Under the pieces are notes generated by a model that was given only the letters and a program-made list of their open reading frames with translations, was not told the origin of the DNA and searched no databases. 8,585 bases of DNA, from NCBI GenBank assembly GCA_019136335.1, contig JAGVUK010000075.1, positions 1-8,585 on the forward strand, given 5' to 3'. Shown in pieces: positions 5,709 to 8,585 of this stretch; position 1 is the stretch's first letter; the number at the start of each line of letters is the position of its first letter. The DNA is from Methanomicrobiales archaeon. Its GTDB lineage: Archaea; Halobacteriota; Methanomicrobia; Methanomicrobiales; Methanoculleaceae. Position numbers and translations under genes: made by a program.

Positions 5709-6548
5709 ATGCGTGCCGTAGATGTGATGTCTGCGCCGGTGTACGTCGTTGCACCGACGGATAACGTGGCCTATGCCCGGAACCTCATGCTCAGGTACCG
5801 CGTATCGAGGCTTCCCGTCATGGAAGGGGATGAACTCCGGGGCATCCTCACCAAGAAGGATATCGCCTACCGGCTCAGGCAGACGGAACCGATGTGGCGC
5901 CGCCGCCCGATCGACCGGATCCCGGTCAGTATCCTGATGGCGGAGGACCCGATCACCGTGACGCCGGAGACCAGCATCCACGATATCGCCGCGACGATGC
6001 TCGACCGCGACATATCGGGGCTGCCCGTCGTCGACGACGGTAAGGTGGTCGGTATCGTCACCAAACTGGACGTCATGCGTTCGGCCCACGTCCACGGGCT
6101 CTCCGCGCGGGTCGACGAGATCATGGAGGATGCGATCACCGTCAACCGGTATCACTCGCTTGACCACGTCATCGACACGATAAAAGGGAAAAACGATAAA
6201 CTTATTGTCGTTAACGACAATGGAAGCCTTGCAGGCATTATAACGGAGAGCAACCTCGCATTCTATGAGTACCTGGACGAACGGATGAACCTGCCGAGAA
6301 AAGACGTCACCCATCTCCGCAAAGAGGAGCCGGGAGGACAGAAGCGGTTCAGGTACGTGGTCGAGGTTTCGGCAGTCGCAGAGGACATCATGAGCCGCCC
6401 GGTCATCACCGTCCCCCCCGATGTATCCATCCAGGATGCCGTCGGGCTGATGCTCGAACACCAGATCAACAGCCTCGTGGTCGTGGAGGACAACGATATC
6501 CGGGGCGTGCTCAAGAGAGATGATATCATCAAGGAAGTGGCAAAATGA
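5709..6548 (+). CDS. Four-CBS-domain protein
   Basis: This 279-residue protein has CBS domains at about 1-56, 72-127, 133-187 and 222-277. A charged linker of about 35 residues precedes the last domain. The ligand motif is present in the first two (GILTKKD at 45-51, GIVTKLD at 115-121), nearly so in the third (GIITESN at 176-182), and altered in the fourth (GVLKRDD). ATG 5709 was chosen because it begins the CBS fold directly (MRAVDVM) and sits 9 bases after a GAGGAGTG ribosome binding site. A GTG at 5697 overlapping the previous stop as GTGA would add only four residues and leave no room for a ribosome binding site. The gene ends in a 4-base ATGA overlap with the next. It is a cytosolic sensor by inference. 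Confidence 0.88.
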   Translation: MRAVDVMSAPVYVVAPTDNVAYARNLMLRYRVSRLPVMEGDELRGILTKKDIAYRLRQTEPMWRRRPIDRIPVSILMAEDPITVTPETSIHDIAATMLDRDISGLPVVDDGKVVGIVTKLDVMRSAHVHGLSARVDEIMEDAITVNRYHSLDHVIDTIKGKNDKLIVVNDNGSLAGIITESNLAFYEYLDERMNLPRKDVTHLRKEEPGGQKRFRYVVEVSAVAEDIMSRPVITVPPDVSIQDAVGLMLEHQINSLVVVEDNDIRGVLKRDDIIKEVAK

Positions 6549-7327
6549 GCGACAGATTTCAGATACTCGTCAAAGACGTGATGACAAAACCGATCACCAT
6601 CGCAAAATCCGCCTTTGTCAGCGAAGCGCTCGAAAAGATGCTCGATGAGGGTGTCGACCCGCTCATCGTGACCAACAACGGCACGGTCATCGGCACGACG
6701 TCCCGGGCGGCGATCGCCGAGACGCTCGGGAGCAGGAAGACCCATGCGCTGAAGGCCACATCCATCCATGTCGCGAACACGGTCGAGGAGAACTTCACCT
6801 CCGCATACCCGGACCAGAACATCGACATCCTGGTGCCGCTGCTCCAGCACTACAAACTGGTCGTGGTCTTCGACTCCGAGCACCGTCTCATCGGCCAGGT
6901 GACGGCAGGCGACCTTCTGAAGGTGCTCCGGCCCTCGGGCGATCTCCCCGACGTCATGGAACCAGCACACAGCATCCAGGTCGAGGAGCGTGCCGTCCAC
7001 CTCCGGCGGAGGATGCTCGACGGCAAGATCAACCGGTTCATCGTCGAGGAGGGCGACCGGACCCTCGGCATCGTCACGGAGACCGACGTCGCAAAAGCGC
7101 TCTATGCGTTCAAGGACATCGTGGAAGGGACGCGCCAGGAGTACCGGATCAGGAACCTCCTCGTGCGCGACATCATGAGCACGCCCCTGATATCGGTGAA
7201 CGCGGATACGGACGTCTCGGATATCATCGACCTGATGCTCAAGAAGAACATCAGTTCCGTCCCGATCACGCAGAACGGCAGAATCACGGGCGTCGTAACC
7301 AGGAACTCGCTCGTCCAGGCCCTGTGA
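6545..7327 (+). CDS. Four-CBS-domain protein, divergent
   Basis: The last gene of the operon encodes 260 residues. Four CBS units can be traced at about 5-62, 70-127, 133-190 and 205-258. The second is degenerate at its start. The ligand motif survives in the second (GQVTAGD, 117-123) and third (GIVTETD, 175-181) but is altered in the first (GTTSRAA) and fourth (GVVTRNS). This is among the most divergent of the five proteins and may serve as a regulatory or scaffold partner. ATG 6545 overlaps the preceding stop as ATGA, indicating translational coupling. The stop at 7325-7327 is followed at once by a hairpin and T-run that probably end the operon. No catalytic, membrane or DNA-binding domain is seen. 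Confidence 0.87.
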   Translation: MSDRFQILVKDVMTKPITIAKSAFVSEALEKMLDEGVDPLIVTNNGTVIGTTSRAAIAETLGSRKTHALKATSIHVANTVEENFTSAYPDQNIDILVPLLQHYKLVVVFDSEHRLIGQVTAGDLLKVLRPSGDLPDVMEPAHSIQVEERAVHLRRRMLDGKINRFIVEEGDRTLGIVTETDVAKALYAFKDIVEGTRQEYRIRNLLVRDIMSTPLISVNADTDVSDIIDLMLKKNISSVPITQNGRITGVVTRNSLVQAL

Positions 7328-7330
7328 GAA

Positions 7331-7359
7331 GGGGCCGGCACGACCTCTTTTTCGGCCCC
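7331..7359 (+). terminator. Hairpin with oligo-T at the end of the CBS operon
   Basis: GGGGCCG (7331-7337) pairs with CGGCCCC (7353-7359) starting 4 bases after the last CBS stop codon. The TTTTT tract (7348-7352) lies inside the loop, not after the stem. That would be odd for a bacterial terminator but is compatible with archaeal oligo-T termination. Confidence 0.5.
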
Positions 7360-7466
7360 CCGGAGAACGCATCGGCTCTCAACCGGCACCCTCGCCAGAG
7401 GGGAGCACGCCCGCCCACGACAGTTCCCGGGGAGCGCCACGCAATGCCCCCGTCCCCTCAGAGGAA

Positions 7467-7498
7467 GGGGAAGGGGGGGCGAGGCGGGGGTTTCCGGG
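7467..7498 (+). other. G-quadruplex-forming motif
   Basis: Four G-runs of 4, 7, 5 and 3 bases (7467-7470, 7473-7479, 7486-7490, 7496-7498) are separated by loops of 2, 6 and 5 bases, which satisfies the standard G3+N1-7 pattern on the plus strand. It ends three bases before the 7501-7541 dyad. Whether it folds in the cell, or matters, is unknown. Confidence 0.5.
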
Positions 7499-7500
7499 TG

Positions 7501-7541
7501 TCGCCCGTGCAGGGAGGGGCGGCCCCCGCACCCCGGGGCGA
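7501..7541. repeat. Long interrupted GC-rich dyad
   Basis: Three nested pairings share one axis. TCGCCC (7501-7506) pairs with GGGCGA (7536-7541), GTGC (7507-7510) with GCAC (7528-7531), and GGGGC (7516-7520) with GCCCC (7522-7526) around a 1-base loop. Together they make 15 base pairs with two internal bulges. It could be an RNA hairpin or part of a small repeat element. Confidence 0.45.
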
Positions 7542-7718
7542 TAGCCACCACGGTCCAGCGCCCGGGGATTGCCTCCGGAGAGGGTATTTCCCTGCGTGCA
7601 GCCTCTCGCCACATCCCATGGCCGCGGTTTCGCATCGCCCCCGGAAGAGAGCGGCGGGCCTGACGAACCCCACCGCAGGTGTGCTTTTCGCGGTGCATCG
7701 CCGTCCCCGTGCCAGGCA

Positions 7719-7726
7719 TTTAATAC
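7719..7726 (+). promoter_or_regulatory. TATA-like box of the deoxyhypusine synthase-family gene
   Basis: TTTAATAC is the only AT-rich box in this GC-rich intergenic region. It predicts a start near 7749, only about 10 bases before the ATG at 7759. That fits a very short leader and the lack of a clear ribosome binding site there. Confidence 0.5.
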
Positions 7727-7758
7727 CCTCCAACCGAAACCCATAACCAGATTTGAGC

Positions 7759-8585
7759 ATGAAACCAACGCAGCCAGTCAAACCAAACAGGGATGTAACG
7801 GCCCTCCTTCTATCCATGAGCAGGACCGGGTTTCAGGGAAGAAAACTCGGGGAGTCGCTCGGCGTCTGGACCAGGATGGTCAGGGATCCGGACTGCACAA
7901 TATTCATGGGACTGTCGGGCGCGATGATCCCGGCAGGTATGCAGAGCGTGCTCATCGAACTCGTCAGGCACCGCTACATCGACGTCCTCGTCTCCACGGG
8001 CGCAAACATCTTCCACGACACCTGCGAACACCTCGGCGTCCGGCACTACATCGGTCACCACCACGCCGACGATGCGGCGCTCTTTGAGGAGGGAATCGAC
8101 CGCATCTACGACGTCTTTGCCTACGAAGAGGAGTTCCGGAGCGTCGATGCAGAGATCGCCCGGTTCGCCGACGAAGTCGCGCCCTTCCGGGGGTCGTCGC
8201 GGGAGTTCATCCGGCGCCTCGGGAACTGGCTTTGCGAGCAGAAACCCGAAGGCCGCTCGCTCATCGCCACCTGCGCCGAGTACGACGTCCCGATCTTCAT
8301 CCCCGCCCTCGGCGACTCGTCGATCGGGATCGGCCTCGTGATGGCGCGCCGGCGCGGGGTCGACGTCGACGTCGACCAGCTCGCCGACACCGACGAGATC
8401 ACCCGGATGGTTGAGGAGTCGCAGAAGACCGGCGTCATCTACGTCGGCGGCGGCGTCCCGAAGAACTTCATCCAGCAGACCCAGGTCATCGCCTCGATCC
8501 ACGAACAGCACCTCGGCGGGCATGCCTACGCCATCCAGTACACCACCGACGCCCCCCACTGGGGCGGCCTTTCCGGGTGCACCTT
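7759..8585 (+). CDS. dys: Deoxyhypusine synthase-family protein, 3' end outside window
   Basis: The first 275 residues of a deoxyhypusine synthase-family protein are present; archaeal members are usually a little over 300 long. The enzyme uses NAD and spermidine (or agmatine in some archaea) to modify one lysine of translation factor aIF5A. Recognisable parts are TGFQGRKLG (23-31), SGAMIPAGM (53-61), STGANIFHD (79-87), PALGDSS (182-188), the glycine motif GGGVPKN (230-236) and LSGCT (271-275). The catalytic lysine, in the SWGK motif of known enzymes, would follow just past the window edge and cannot be checked. The His after Lys in the human GGGVVKHH motif is Asn236 here, so it may belong to a deoxyhypusine synthase-like branch. 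ATG 7759 fits the TATA box; ATG 7816 would cut the conserved N-terminal part. Confidence 0.85.
   Translation, partial: MKPTQPVKPNRDVTALLLSMSRTGFQGRKLGESLGVWTRMVRDPDCTIFMGLSGAMIPAGMQSVLIELVRHRYIDVLVSTGANIFHDTCEHLGVRHYIGHHHADDAALFEEGIDRIYDVFAYEEEFRSVDAEIARFADEVAPFRGSSREFIRRLGNWLCEQKPEGRSLIATCAEYDVPIFIPALGDSSIGIGLVMARRRGVDVDVDQLADTDEITRMVEESQKTGVIYVGGGVPKNFIQQTQVIASIHEQHLGGHAYAIQYTTDAPHWGGLSGCT

Larger units (their letters stand above)
7328..7758. other. GC-rich intergenic region with multiple dyads
   Basis: This stretch of about 430 bases between the CBS operon and the deoxyhypusine synthase-family gene has no frame that looks like a natural protein. The minus-strand frames are Arg/Pro/Gly-rich and lack ribosome binding sites. 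It holds the operon terminator, a G-quadruplex motif, a large dyad at 7501-7541, a second hairpin with arms GAGAGG (7578-7583) and CCTCTC (7602-7607) containing CTGC/GCAG, and the TATA-like box of the next gene. Such a dense block of structure could be a dispersed intergenic repeat or a structured RNA; the sequence alone cannot decide. Confidence 0.55.

Noticed and set aside
3398..7327. A CRISPR or tandem-repeat explanation for the recurring motifs
   Set aside because: The recurrence is at protein level (CBS domains). Nucleotide repeats are diverged, with no identical repeat-spacer pattern.
3385..7372. Long minus-strand open frames (about 300-370 codons) opposite the CBS genes
   Set aside because: They lie antisense to clear CBS-domain genes. 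They are rich in Arg, His, Asp, Val and Gly as expected from GC-biased third positions, show no family motifs, and lack ribosome binding sites.
7379..7817. Minus-strand frames of about 120-130 codons in the GC-rich intergenic region
   Set aside because: They are Arg/Pro/Gly-rich, have no motif or ribosome binding site, and cross into the deoxyhypusine synthase-family gene.
1..8585. tRNA, rRNA or insertion sequence
   Set aside because: No cloverleaf with CCA-type arms, no rRNA-like stretch, and no transposase or flanked inverted repeats were recognised.

Overview
The window looks like part of the chromosome of a GC-rich euryarchaeon, most likely a Methanomicrobiales methanogen close to Methanoculleus. 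The grounds are archaeal TATA-type promoters and GGAG/GGTG ribosome binding sites, archaeal gene families (the ArvA/ArvB/ArvC set and an archaeal deoxyhypusine synthase homologue), a large set of CBS-domain proteins as is common in methanogens, and GC-rich coding DNA with short AT-rich islands at promoters. The genus is an inference from style and gene content, not from a search.

Layout. Bases 1-364 hold no convincing gene. A KamA-family radical SAM aminomutase lies on the minus strand (365-1516). Its two substrate-binding aspartates, known from lysine 2,3-aminomutase, appear to be replaced, one by Arg. A twin palindrome surrounds its nearest TATA-like box. Next, also on the minus strand and read from 3188 down to 1783, is a compact three-gene operon: an Era-like small GTPase (ArvA), an ArvB/DUF2073 protein and an ArvC zinc-ribbon protein. 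In Haloferax volcanii the corresponding genes are needed for extracellular vesicle formation.

A 209-base divergent control region (3189-3397) separates this operon from a plus-strand operon of five consecutive genes (3398-7327) that encode nothing but CBS domains, 18 in all, plus one zinc ribbon. The genes overlap by 4 bases or lie 8 to 39 bases apart, and no enzyme or transporter is fused or interleaved. This all-sensor operon, back to back with a putative vesicle GTPase operon, is the most striking feature of the window. The CBS proteins probably bind adenine nucleotides or related ligands and may form hetero-oligomers, but their targets cannot be read from the sequence.

A hairpin/oligo-T terminator candidate follows the CBS operon. 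Then comes a 431-base very GC-rich intergenic stretch with a G-quadruplex motif and strong dyads. The window ends inside a deoxyhypusine synthase-family gene (7759-8585, 3' end missing), which has its own TATA-like box and a very short leader.
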